From JAAZPT01 sp034180455 (lineage in GTDB: Bacteria > Bacillota > Clostridia > Christensenellales > Aristaeellaceae), in the NCBI GenBank assembly GCA_034180455.1, contig JAXFOG010000021.1:62001-126000 (forward strand): a DNA stretch of 64,000 bases. Direction: 5' to 3'. Positions 26,693 through 34,156 of this stretch are shown one piece after another; the first letter of the stretch is position 1; each line of letters begins with the position of its first letter. The translations under genes were made by a program, and so were the position numbers. The notes below the pieces were generated by a model, which saw nothing but the letters and a program-made list of their open reading frames with translations, ran no database searches and was not told the DNA's origin.

Positions 26693-27898
26693 TTATTTAT
26701 TTTTTAAATTTGCCAATTCTTTTTCTATTGTTTCTTTCCAACCGTTAATATCTTTTGCTCCAGAATAGGTGTCTCCTACAACATTGCCATTTTTATCTAC
26801 AAAGAATGTCTCTGGTAGAGCTTGTATACCGTTTAGTCTGCCCTTAAAGTTGCTTTCATCTGGCATCAAGAAAGGATATTCTGCGCCGGTCTTCTCTTGT
26901 ATAATCTTTGATTTTTCAATAGCCTCAGCGTTCTCGCCCATATCGTCTACTGTATCTGTAACTATACCTACGATATTTACATTTTTGCCCTCAAGTTCCT
27001 TGTGAAGCTTGGCAAGATCTGGAATCTCCTGAATGCATGCTGTGCACCATGTAGCAAATACGTTTACCATTGTAAGATCATATTTTTCAAAATCCTTGCC
27101 TGTAAACTCTTTACCATTGATATCCTTTGTTGCAATATCCTTTAAGTTAATGCTTGCGTCTTTATCATAAGTTATAGTGTTCTCTAAATCAGATTTTTCT
27201 GATAGTACAAAACCATTCTCTGGACGCTCTTTTTTCTCTATTATTTCAATTTCGGTCTTGTTGAACTCATCTACTAGGCTACTATCTGCCTTGCTATTTG
27301 TGCTAACATAGCACTCATAATTTCCATCTGTGGAATCGCCTAGTTTCTTGTGAGTATCGCACTTTGTAAGCTTAGATATCTCTTCTTCTGATGTACCTTT
27401 TTTGAATATACCTATTGTTGCAATTCTTTCAAGCTCATCCTGCCATTTTTGATAGCCATCGCCCATTTTGTCTATTTCTGTGTTTTTTTGTTCTTCAGTC
27501 ATTGTGCTGAATGTTAACATAGCATAGGTCAAGTCTTCATATATTGGGCTTTGATCATCTAGCATAGCAACCTTTTTGTCTGTCATTGCTTTTCTAAAGT
27601 CTTCGGTAAGTTTAAACTTTAGGCCCATAAATTCATATACATATTCATCTTTTGCATCTAAAGTATAATCTGATGGCTTAAAGGTGTTGTTTTCTTCTCC
27701 ACCCATTCCCATACCATCTGCAGGAGCCATCATTCCAGCATCTTCGGATTTTACAACTTCGCCAGCGTTTGCTGGAACTGTCATTCCGGCTTGTTCAGCG
27801 CTTACAGCTTCGCCTTCATTTTCTGCAAGTCCTACAGCACTTACGCTTAATAATATTGCAAGCATTAAACTTGCGCCTTTTACTAAAATATTTTTCAT
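26693..27898 (-). CDS. secreted TlpA-like thioredoxin-fold protein
   Basis: 401 residues. Signal peptide 1-25 (ending VGLAEN), then a Met- and Ala-rich low-complexity stretch (about 30-70, with GMMAPADGMGMGG), a middle domain of unknown family (about 75-225, with Cys at about 180 and 196), and a C-terminal TlpA/redoxin domain (about 245-400) with the active site WCTAC (284-288) and the cis-Pro region ALPETF. It should act as an extracytoplasmic thiol oxidoreductase. It is the first gene of the operon, preceded by GGAGG and a promoter with a palindrome. Confidence 0.9.
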   Translation of the reverse strand: MKNILVKGASLMLAILLSVSAVGLAENEGEAVSAEQAGMTVPANAGEVVKSEDAGMMAPADGMGMGGEENNTFKPSDYTLDAKDEYVYEFMGLKFKLTEDFRKAMTDKKVAMLDDQSPIYEDLTYAMLTFSTMTEEQKNTEIDKMGDGYQKWQDELERIATIGIFKKGTSEEEISKLTKCDTHKKLGDSTDGNYECYVSTNSKADSSLVDEFNKTEIEIIEKKERPENGFVLSEKSDLENTITYDKDASINLKDIATKDINGKEFTGKDFEKYDLTMVNVFATWCTACIQEIPDLAKLHKELEGKNVNIVGIVTDTVDDMGENAEAIEKSKIIQEKTGAEYPFLMPDESNFKGRLNGIQALPETFFVDKNGNVVGDTYSGAKDINGWKETIEKELANLKNK

Positions 27899-27932
27899 GT
27901 TTTTCCTCCAGAAATAATTTTCAGTATACTGT

Positions 27933-27949
27933 CAGTTCATATTGAACTG
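27933..27949. promoter_or_regulatory. palindromic candidate operator in the redox-operon promoter
   Basis: Exact 7-bp arms CAGTTCA / TGAACTG around a 3-base centre. On the minus strand it falls between a possible -35 (TTAACA) and a -10 (TATACT, + strand 27925-27930), where a bound protein would block transcription. The spacing of these boxes (19) is long, which fits a regulated promoter. Confidence 0.5.
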
Positions 27950-28022
27950 TTAAAATTATAATAATACACTTTTATGAAACATTTATGAAATAAAAAAAGT
28001 TTTTTATATTTTTTATTGAAAA

Positions 28023-28055
28023 CAAAAAACATATCTGATTAGATATGTTTTTATT
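28023..28055 (-). terminator. terminator of the exonuclease III gene
   Basis: Perfect 8-bp arms ACATATCT / AGATATGT with a 4-base loop. On the minus strand six T follow. It lies 13-20 bases after the stop. Confidence 0.8.
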
Positions 28056-28067
28056 TAATGAAATAAC

Positions 28068-28820
28068 CTATATTTCTATTTCTATACCTACGGGGCAATG
28101 ATCGCTACCCATTACTTCATTAAGTATGAATGCACTTTTTACCTTGGGCATTAGTCTCTCACTTACAATAAAGTAGTCTATGCGCCAGCCCGCATTCCTT
28201 GTTCTTGCAGCAGTACGATAGCTCCACCAAGTATATACATCTTCAAGATCTGGATAAAAATATCTAAATGTATCAACAAATCCAGAATCAAGCAAGCTTT
28301 GAAACTTAGTGCGCTCTTGAATTGAGTATCCAGCCTCTCCCTCGTTTTGCTCAGGATTTTTAAGGTCTATTGGATTGTGAGCAACATTAAGATCGCCACA
28401 ATATATTACAGGCTTAATCTTATCAAGTCCCATCAAATAATTTCTCATGTGGTCTTCAAATTCTTCTCTATAATCTATGCGCTTTAGCTTGCTTTGAGAG
28501 TTTGGAACATAGCAATTTACAAGGAAGAATTTATCATATTCCAAGGTGATAACTCTACCCTCTTTGGTGTTGACCTCGCCCATCTCATAAGCAACGCTTA
28601 TAGGCTTATGCTTTGTATATATAATAGTGCCACTATAGCCTTTTCTTTCTGCAGAATTTATATACATTTCGTAGCCTTCGGGTGAAAAATCAGCCTGACC
28701 CTCCTGCATTTTGCTTTCCTGCAAGCACACCATATCTGCATCAAAAGAATTAAAGCTTTCTTCAAAGCCTTTTTTCAAAACTGCTCTAAATCCGTTTACG
28801 TTCCATGATATCAGTTTCAT
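28068..28820 (-). CDS. xth: exodeoxyribonuclease III
   Basis: 250 residues, the normal length for ExoIII/ExoA. Family motifs are SWNVNGFRA (N-terminus), CLQESKMQEGQ (metal-binding Glu), YCGDLNVAHNPIDLKNP, a C-terminal WRIDYFIVSERL and SDHCPVGIEI (catalytic Asp-His). It cuts at abasic sites and removes 3' blocks in base-excision repair in the cytosol. It is monocistronic with its own promoter and terminator. Confidence 0.96.
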   Translation of the reverse strand: MKLISWNVNGFRAVLKKGFEESFNSFDADMVCLQESKMQEGQADFSPEGYEMYINSAERKGYSGTIIYTKHKPISVAYEMGEVNTKEGRVITLEYDKFFLVNCYVPNSQSKLKRIDYREEFEDHMRNYLMGLDKIKPVIYCGDLNVAHNPIDLKNPEQNEGEAGYSIQERTKFQSLLDSGFVDTFRYFYPDLEDVYTWWSYRTAARTRNAGWRIDYFIVSERLMPKVKSAFILNEVMGSDHCPVGIEIEI

Positions 28821-28848
28821 ATATTCTGTCCTTTCGCGTAATATATAT

Positions 28849-28877
28849 AATATATAATAAATACTTCAACTTTTCAA
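28849..28877 (-). promoter_or_regulatory. promoter of the exonuclease III gene
   Basis: On the minus strand TTGAAA, a 17-base spacer and TATATT, about 28 bases before the start; AAAGGAC is the ribosome binding site. Confidence 0.6.
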
Positions 28878-28890
28878 ACATTAGCTAAAA

Positions 28891-28919
28891 TTGACATTCG
28901 TATTACTATGTAATAAAAT
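28891..28919 (+). promoter_or_regulatory. promoter of the alaS-like gene
   Basis: Exact TTGACA (28891-28896), a 17-base spacer and TAAAAT (28914-28919). The leader of about 30 bases leaves no room for a T-box. Confidence 0.75.
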
Positions 28920-28952
28920 ATACAGTATTGTACATAAAGGAGCGAGAGAGTT

Positions 28953-30758
28953 TTGAACAAGGAGATTACTAGTAGCGAATTAAGGCAAAAGTACCTTGAT
29001 TTCTTTAAAGAAAGAGGCCATGCTGTAATACCCAGCGCCTCAATAATACCAAACAATGATCCAACAGTACTGTTTACAACAGCAGGCATGCACCCTTTGG
29101 TACCCTATCTTATGGGGCAAAAGCATCCTGAGGGCACAAGGCTTACAGATGTGCAAAAATGTATAAGAACAGGCGATATTGATGAAGTTGGCGATGCAAG
29201 CCACCTTACATTTTTTGAGATGCTTGGCAACTGGTCTTTGGGTGATTATTTCAAAAAAGAGGCCATAGCATGGAGCTATGAGTTCCTTACAAGTCCAAAA
29301 TATTTAGGTCTTGATCCAGATAATCTTGCTTTCACAGTTTTTGAAGGCGACAGCGATGCGCCTCGTGATGAGGAGAGTGCAGAGCTATGGAAGGCTCAGG
29401 GCGTTAAAGAAGACCATATATTCTATCTGCCCAAAAAGCATAACTGGTGGGGCCCAGCAGGGCAAACTGGTCCTTGTGGTCCTGATACAGAGATGTTTAT
29501 TATCACTGATAAAGAGCCTTGTTGCAAAGATTGCAACCCAGCTTGCAGTTGTGGCAGATACCTTGAAATATGGAATGACGTATTCATGCAGTATCACAAG
29601 AATGCCGATGGAACATTTGAGCCACTTAAGCAAAAGAATGTTGATACTGGTATGGGTCTTGAGCGTACACTTTGCGTTCTTACTGGAAAAGATAACGTAT
29701 ATGAAACAGAGATATTCTCAGAGCAGCTTGCAAAGATAAGCGAGCTATGTGGAAAGAAGTATGGCGAGAGCGAGCAAGTAACACGTGCATTCCGTATAAT
29801 TGCTGATCACATTAGAACAGCAACATTCATACTAGGCGATGACTTAGGCGTAAGCCCAAGCAATGTGGATCAGGGTTACGTATTACGTCGTCTAATAAGA
29901 CGCGCCGTTCGTTTTGGCAGAAAGCTTGATATGCCTGAAAACTTTACCCCAGCTATTGCTCAAGTAGTTATAGACAAATACAAGAGCGTATATCCTGAGC
30001 TTGAAAGAAACAAGGATTTCGTGCTAGAGCAGCTGAGGCTTGAAGAAGAGCGCTTTGCAAAGACTCTAGAGCAGGGCACAAAGGAATTTGAAAAGCTAGT
30101 AGACAAGCTAAAGATTAGTGGCACACTTAGTGGTAGACTTGCTTTTAGACTGTATGACACATTTGGATTCCCAATAGAGATGACTCAAGAACTTGCTAGA
30201 GAAAACGATCTTACAGTAGACATAGATGGATTTAATGCTGCATTTAAAAAGCATCAGGAGCTGAGTAAGGCTGGCAGCGAGCAAAAGTTTAAGGGTGGAC
30301 TTGCAGACCATAGCGAAGAGACCACAAAGCTGCACACAGCAACTCATTTGCTACATGCAGCGCTGCGCAAGGTATTGGGTGATGAAGTAGCTCAAAAGGG
30401 CAGCAACATCACAGCAGAGAGACTTAGATTTGACTTTAGTTTCCATAGAAAGATGGAGCCTGAAGAGATTGCAGAAGTACAGCGTCTTGTAAACGAAGCA
30501 ATAGAAAGAAAAATGCCCATCACAATGGAAGAGATGAGCGTTAAAGATGCCAGAAATTCAGGCGCAATAGGCCTATTTGGCGATAAATATGGCGAGCGTG
30601 TAAAAGTATATACCATGGGCGACTTTAGCAAAGAAATTTGTGGTGGCCCTCACGCAAGCAACACAGGCGACCTTGTAGCTTTCAAAATACAAAAAGAGCA
30701 GAGCAGCTCTGCAGGCGTAAGAAGAATTAAAGCAATAATAGGCGAAAAAGCAAAATAA
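28953..30758 (+). CDS. alaS: alanyl-tRNA synthetase, short form without the C-Ala domain
   Basis: 601 residues; typical bacterial AlaRS has about 870. Starts at TTG with AAAGGAG 9 bases upstream. The class II catalytic domain is complete (motif 2 FFEMLGNWSLGDYF, then KHNWWGPAGQTGPCGPD and a motif 3 region VDTGMGLERT). A Cys cluster near 188-198 (CCKDCNPACSC) is inserted. The editing domain has HTATHLLH (zinc ligands) and CGGPHASNTG. The chain ends just after it, so the DHHA1/C-Ala tail for tRNA-elbow contact is absent. Such short forms occur in some Firmicutes and reduced lineages. It may be the only AlaRS or a second copy. Confidence 0.9.
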   Translation: MNKEITSSELRQKYLDFFKERGHAVIPSASIIPNNDPTVLFTTAGMHPLVPYLMGQKHPEGTRLTDVQKCIRTGDIDEVGDASHLTFFEMLGNWSLGDYFKKEAIAWSYEFLTSPKYLGLDPDNLAFTVFEGDSDAPRDEESAELWKAQGVKEDHIFYLPKKHNWWGPAGQTGPCGPDTEMFIITDKEPCCKDCNPACSCGRYLEIWNDVFMQYHKNADGTFEPLKQKNVDTGMGLERTLCVLTGKDNVYETEIFSEQLAKISELCGKKYGESEQVTRAFRIIADHIRTATFILGDDLGVSPSNVDQGYVLRRLIRRAVRFGRKLDMPENFTPAIAQVVIDKYKSVYPELERNKDFVLEQLRLEEERFAKTLEQGTKEFEKLVDKLKISGTLSGRLAFRLYDTFGFPIEMTQELARENDLTVDIDGFNAAFKKHQELSKAGSEQKFKGGLADHSEETTKLHTATHLLHAALRKVLGDEVAQKGSNITAERLRFDFSFHRKMEPEEIAEVQRLVNEAIERKMPITMEEMSVKDARNSGAIGLFGDKYGERVKVYTMGDFSKEICGGPHASNTGDLVAFKIQKEQSSSAGVRRIKAIIGEKAK

Positions 30759-30774
30759 AATATACATCTAAAAA

Positions 30775-30825
30775 CTGACCCCTAACCCTTGACTAAACCC
30801 AAGAATAAGAGGTCAGATTTTTTAT
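30775..30825 (+). terminator. possible terminator of the alaS-like gene
   Basis: CTGACC (30775-30780) pairs with GGTCAG (30811-30816), an inner CTTG/CAAG pair may extend the stem, and ATTTTTTAT follows. The 30-base loop makes it moderate. Confidence 0.5.
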
Positions 30826-31038
30826 ATATAACTAATTATATTATAGACCAAAAGCTTAATCGTTATTTCTATAATATTAATATAATAAACGTAACAGGAA
30901 TATAACTCAATATATGTTATATATCTTTATAGAGTAATCTACAAAATATTTTGTTTATCTAATTTTATATGTCTCGATAGCATTTTTACTTCGTTTAATT
31001 TTAAATCACCAAGTTTCAAATTTTTTAATTCATATTTT

Positions 31039-31890
31039 TCAACCTTTTACACTACCAGATGTAAGCCCCTTAATAAAAAACCTCTGACAAGTGATAAACA
31101 CTATAACTACAGGAATTAATGTAAGAACTGACATTGCAAAAACATATCCCCACTGTGTAAATTGATGCTGTCCAAAAAATCCTGCTATTGCAATTGGCAA
31201 AGTGCGTAACTCAGTATTGTTTATAACGGTATTTGCCCACGGGTATTCCTCCCAGCAAGTCAAAAAATTAAATATGCTTACTGAGGCTATTGCTGGCAGA
31301 GCCATTGGAACTGCTATTTTATGAAATACTGTAAAAATATCAGCTCCATCTATATATGTAGCCTCCAGCATTTCCTTAGGAATTCTTTCCATAAAACCTT
31401 TTATCATAAATGTTGAAAAAGGAATAACCCATGCTACATAAAAAGGGATAAGTCCTTCTAATTTGTTTACAAGCTTAAGCTGTGTTGCCAGTTCAAATTG
31501 TGGAACAATCATAGTTGTCCCAGGAATTATCATAGTTATAACTATAAATATAAAAAGAGGCTTTTTACCCTTGAACTCAAACTGTGCTAACACAAACCCT
31601 AATGCAGACGCTATAATTGCCGATAGCAAAACGGATGAAATAGATACAATAACGGAGTTTATAAAATTAATATAAAACTTGCTTTGATTTATTATATATT
31701 CATAATTCTCAAGCGTAATTGAAGATAACTTTGGAAAAAATCTTGGAGGGAACTCATACAATGCACCATTTGGTCTAAGCGACACCGATATCATATATAT
31801 CATCGGCAATGTACAAATAACTGTACCTACAAGCAAAAGAAGGTAGCGTAAAAGGTTATTTTTTATGTTTTTACTATTTTTTCTTTCCAT
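31039..31890 (-). CDS. carbohydrate ABC transporter permease (MalG-type)
   Basis: 283 residues with six membrane segments and the EAA loop MLEATYIDGADIFTVFHKIAVPMALP (about 172-197). It closes the maltodextrin-type importer with the MalF-like partner. AGAGGG precedes the ATG, which lies 2 bases after the partner's stop. No transport ATPase gene is nearby, so a shared MsmK/MalK-type ATPase encoded elsewhere is expected. About 280 bases to the AlaRS gene hold no clear terminator. Confidence 0.9.
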   Translation of the reverse strand: MERKNSKNIKNNLLRYLLLLVGTVICTLPMIYMISVSLRPNGALYEFPPRFFPKLSSITLENYEYIINQSKFYINFINSVIVSISSVLLSAIIASALGFVLAQFEFKGKKPLFIFIVITMIIPGTTMIVPQFELATQLKLVNKLEGLIPFYVAWVIPFSTFMIKGFMERIPKEMLEATYIDGADIFTVFHKIAVPMALPAIASVSIFNFLTCWEEYPWANTVINNTELRTLPIAIAGFFGQHQFTQWGYVFAMSVLTLIPVVIVFITCQRFFIKGLTSGSVKG

Positions 31891-31892
31891 AG

Positions 31893-32780
31893 CTAACCCT
31901 CTTCTTTCATTTTCATCATCTTAAACTGAATTATTGCCAATATTCCAAGAGCAAATGCCATAATAAAACTTAGTGCTGCAGCATATCCAAACTTACCGTT
32001 ACTAAAGGCTTTGTAATACATCCATGTAAGCAATGAATCAGTTTCATGGGCAGGTTTTCCTCCTGTAATCATTTTTATGGATGTAAAAACATTAAATCCA
32101 CCTATTGTAAGCATTATAAGTGCAAACAATATAGTACTTCGTATAGATGGCAATGTGATTTTGAAGAATTTTTTAAAAGCACCAGCTCCATCTACATCTG
32201 CAGCCTCGTACAAATCCTCAGGTATTTGTTGCAGAGCTGCAAGAAAAACAACCATATTCCAGCCAACGCCTTTCCATATTCCCAATATCATTGCCACAGT
32301 CATGCCACCCCATCGGAAATCTAGCCATCGAATATTGTTTTCTGTAATATGTAATACATCTGAAAGTAGATAATTCAGCAAACCTTCAGTATTAAAAATA
32401 TATCTAAATACTAAAGATGCAATAACCCATGAAGTTATAACTGGCAGATAATTTATCACTCTAAATGTAACACTGAATTTTTTTATTCCATTTATAAGAA
32501 CTGCTGTAAAAAGTCCTAAAATCATCTGTCCCGGTACGGTTATCAATGTATAAACAATACTATTTGTAAATACTATCCAAAAAGTATCATCACCAATAAC
32601 ATTTTTATAATTTTCTAATCCTATAAATGGTTGTTTTAGCATTGAAGCAAAATTCCAGTCGCAAAAGCTCATCCAAAATAATCGTAATATTGGATAAACT
32701 GTAAACAAAGTAAATATCACAATTCCAGGAATTAAAAGACAAATTAACTGTATCCGATTTTTTCTTGATTTTAAAATCAA
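31893..32780 (-). CDS. carbohydrate ABC transporter permease (MalF-type)
   Basis: 295 residues. I place the start at the TTG at 32780, which has GGAGGG 6 bases upstream. A longer in-frame start at 32834 has no ribosome site, and its first 14 codons coincide with a near-perfect stem-loop. Six membrane segments and the EAA loop DLYEAADVDGAGAFKKFFKITLP are visible. It forms the channel with the MalG-type permease. Confidence 0.88.
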   Translation of the reverse strand: MILKSRKNRIQLICLLIPGIVIFTLFTVYPILRLFWMSFCDWNFASMLKQPFIGLENYKNVIGDDTFWIVFTNSIVYTLITVPGQMILGLFTAVLINGIKKFSVTFRVINYLPVITSWVIASLVFRYIFNTEGLLNYLLSDVLHITENNIRWLDFRWGGMTVAMILGIWKGVGWNMVVFLAALQQIPEDLYEAADVDGAGAFKKFFKITLPSIRSTILFALIMLTIGGFNVFTSIKMITGGKPAHETDSLLTWMYYKAFSNGKFGYAAALSFIMAFALGILAIIQFKMMKMKEEG

Positions 32781-32801
32781 ATCGATCCCTCCAAATCTGC
32801 A

Positions 32802-32835
32802 AATGGCCCTTCTTGTTTTTTCAAGAAGAGCCATT
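32802..32835 (-). other. stem-loop between binding-protein and permease genes
   Basis: 14-base arms AATGGCCCTTCTTG / CAAGAAGAGCCATT with one G-U position and a 6-base loop. On the minus strand no T-run follows, so it more likely protects the 3' end of the binding-protein mRNA than terminates. It parallels the malE-malF stem-loop known in enteric bacteria. Confidence 0.65.
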
Positions 32836-32899
32836 GCTCATTTACATACCATTGGCTTTAGTGTGATAAGCAGTCGCTTCATCTTAAAAAATCAGATCC

Positions 32900-34141
32900 T
32901 TATTCCATCAGAAGTTTATCAAACTTAACAGCCAATTCATCAAGTGCTTCTTTTACATCTTTTCCATTATTGATTATAGAATTCATTGTATTTATAAGTT
33001 CGTTATCCATTTCACTCCATGCGGCAACTGTAGGACGAGCCTTTGCAGTTTTTATGGCATCAATAAATGGAGCATAGGGAGCGTTTAATACAGTTTCACT
33101 TTGCAAAGCCTGCTTGTTTACAGGAATTTGACCACATTTTGCCATAGCTTCCTGAGCATATTCACTTGTCATAAATTTGATAAACTTCCAAGCTGCTTCT
33201 TTGTGGGCACTTTTAAACATTGCAATATCTTCTCCACCTAAAACAGATATGCTTCCACCTTCTCCTTCTGGGATTGGAGCAACACCATACTCCATTTCAG
33301 GATAGGAACCAGCTAGTTCTGCTATCTTCCATGGCCCCTCAAGAAGCATAGCATAACGTGATGTTCCAAAGCCGTCTGTCATAGGAATATCACCGCTATT
33401 AAATCCAGTAATTGCGCCTTCTTTTACTAGTGTTGTAAATGTTTCAATTGCTTTTACAGTCTTTTCGGAATTAATGTATCCACTTGCCTTTGTGCATTTT
33501 TCATCGGTAAGACTTCCACCAAAGCTCCATATGAATGGGCATATATTCCAACCACTCAACCCTGGTTCATTCCAGCCCCATACCTGTTGACCATTGTCAT
33601 TGTTTCCCGAAAGATCACGAACTGCATTAACCCATTCATCCATATTCTTAGGAACATTTATTCCAGCTTTTTCAAGTAAAGCCTTGTTATAGAACATTAT
33701 CTTGCTGTTTGTATTCAAAGGCATAGCATAATATGCATCAGCTATTTTGGCTGTAGACATGGCACTATCTAGAAGCTCAATGCTTGCTGCATCAAAACCT
33801 TGTATCTCTTGACTTAATGGAACTAATATTCCCATTTTTTGAAACTCAGGTATCCATGCAATATCGCATCTTGCAACATCTGGCAAGCTGTCAGAGCCTG
33901 AACTTACTAATATTTTGTCGTGTAATTCTGCCCATTCATGAGATACAGCATTTACCTTGATTTCTGGATTCTCGCTCTCAAATTTTGGTATCAGATCGTT
34001 CATAAGGGTTTCGTTTTCCTTCGATTGTGCGCTGTAATGATGCCAAAAATTCAGCGTAACAGTTTCTGCAAAGGCTTCAATTCCTGTGCAACATAGTACA
34101 AGGCTTAGTATTATAGCCCAAAGTTTTTTTGATTTAGACAT
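32900..34141 (-). CDS. carbohydrate ABC transporter substrate-binding protein
   Basis: 413 residues. Signal peptide 1-26 (a Cys pair in SLVLCCTG is not a clean lipobox; cleavage after EAFA is likely). The mature part is a typical SBP_bac_1 fold: TLNFWHHYS, MPLNTNSKIMFYNKALLEKAGI, EGPWKIA and AWKFIKFMTSEYAQEAM. GGAGGA precedes the start. The flanking GH13 enzyme and LacI regulator suggest maltodextrins or related alpha-glucans as substrate. Confidence 0.9.
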   Translation of the reverse strand: MSKSKKLWAIILSLVLCCTGIEAFAETVTLNFWHHYSAQSKENETLMNDLIPKFESENPEIKVNAVSHEWAELHDKILVSSGSDSLPDVARCDIAWIPEFQKMGILVPLSQEIQGFDAASIELLDSAMSTAKIADAYYAMPLNTNSKIMFYNKALLEKAGINVPKNMDEWVNAVRDLSGNNDNGQQVWGWNEPGLSGWNICPFIWSFGGSLTDEKCTKASGYINSEKTVKAIETFTTLVKEGAITGFNSGDIPMTDGFGTSRYAMLLEGPWKIAELAGSYPEMEYGVAPIPEGEGGSISVLGGEDIAMFKSAHKEAAWKFIKFMTSEYAQEAMAKCGQIPVNKQALQSETVLNAPYAPFIDAIKTAKARPTVAAWSEMDNELINTMNSIINNGKDVKEALDELAVKFDKLLME

Positions 34142-34156
34142 AATTAATCCTCCTGT

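Noticed and set aside
28821..28952. T-box or other leader RNA for the alaS-like gene
   Set aside because: The predicted transcript leader is only about 30 bases.
30920..31038. about 35 open codons after the MalG-type stop on the minus strand (LKNLKLGDLKLNEVKML...)
   Set aside because: Begins right after a stop with no start codon and ribosome site, and no family is recognisable; it may be chance in AT-rich DNA.
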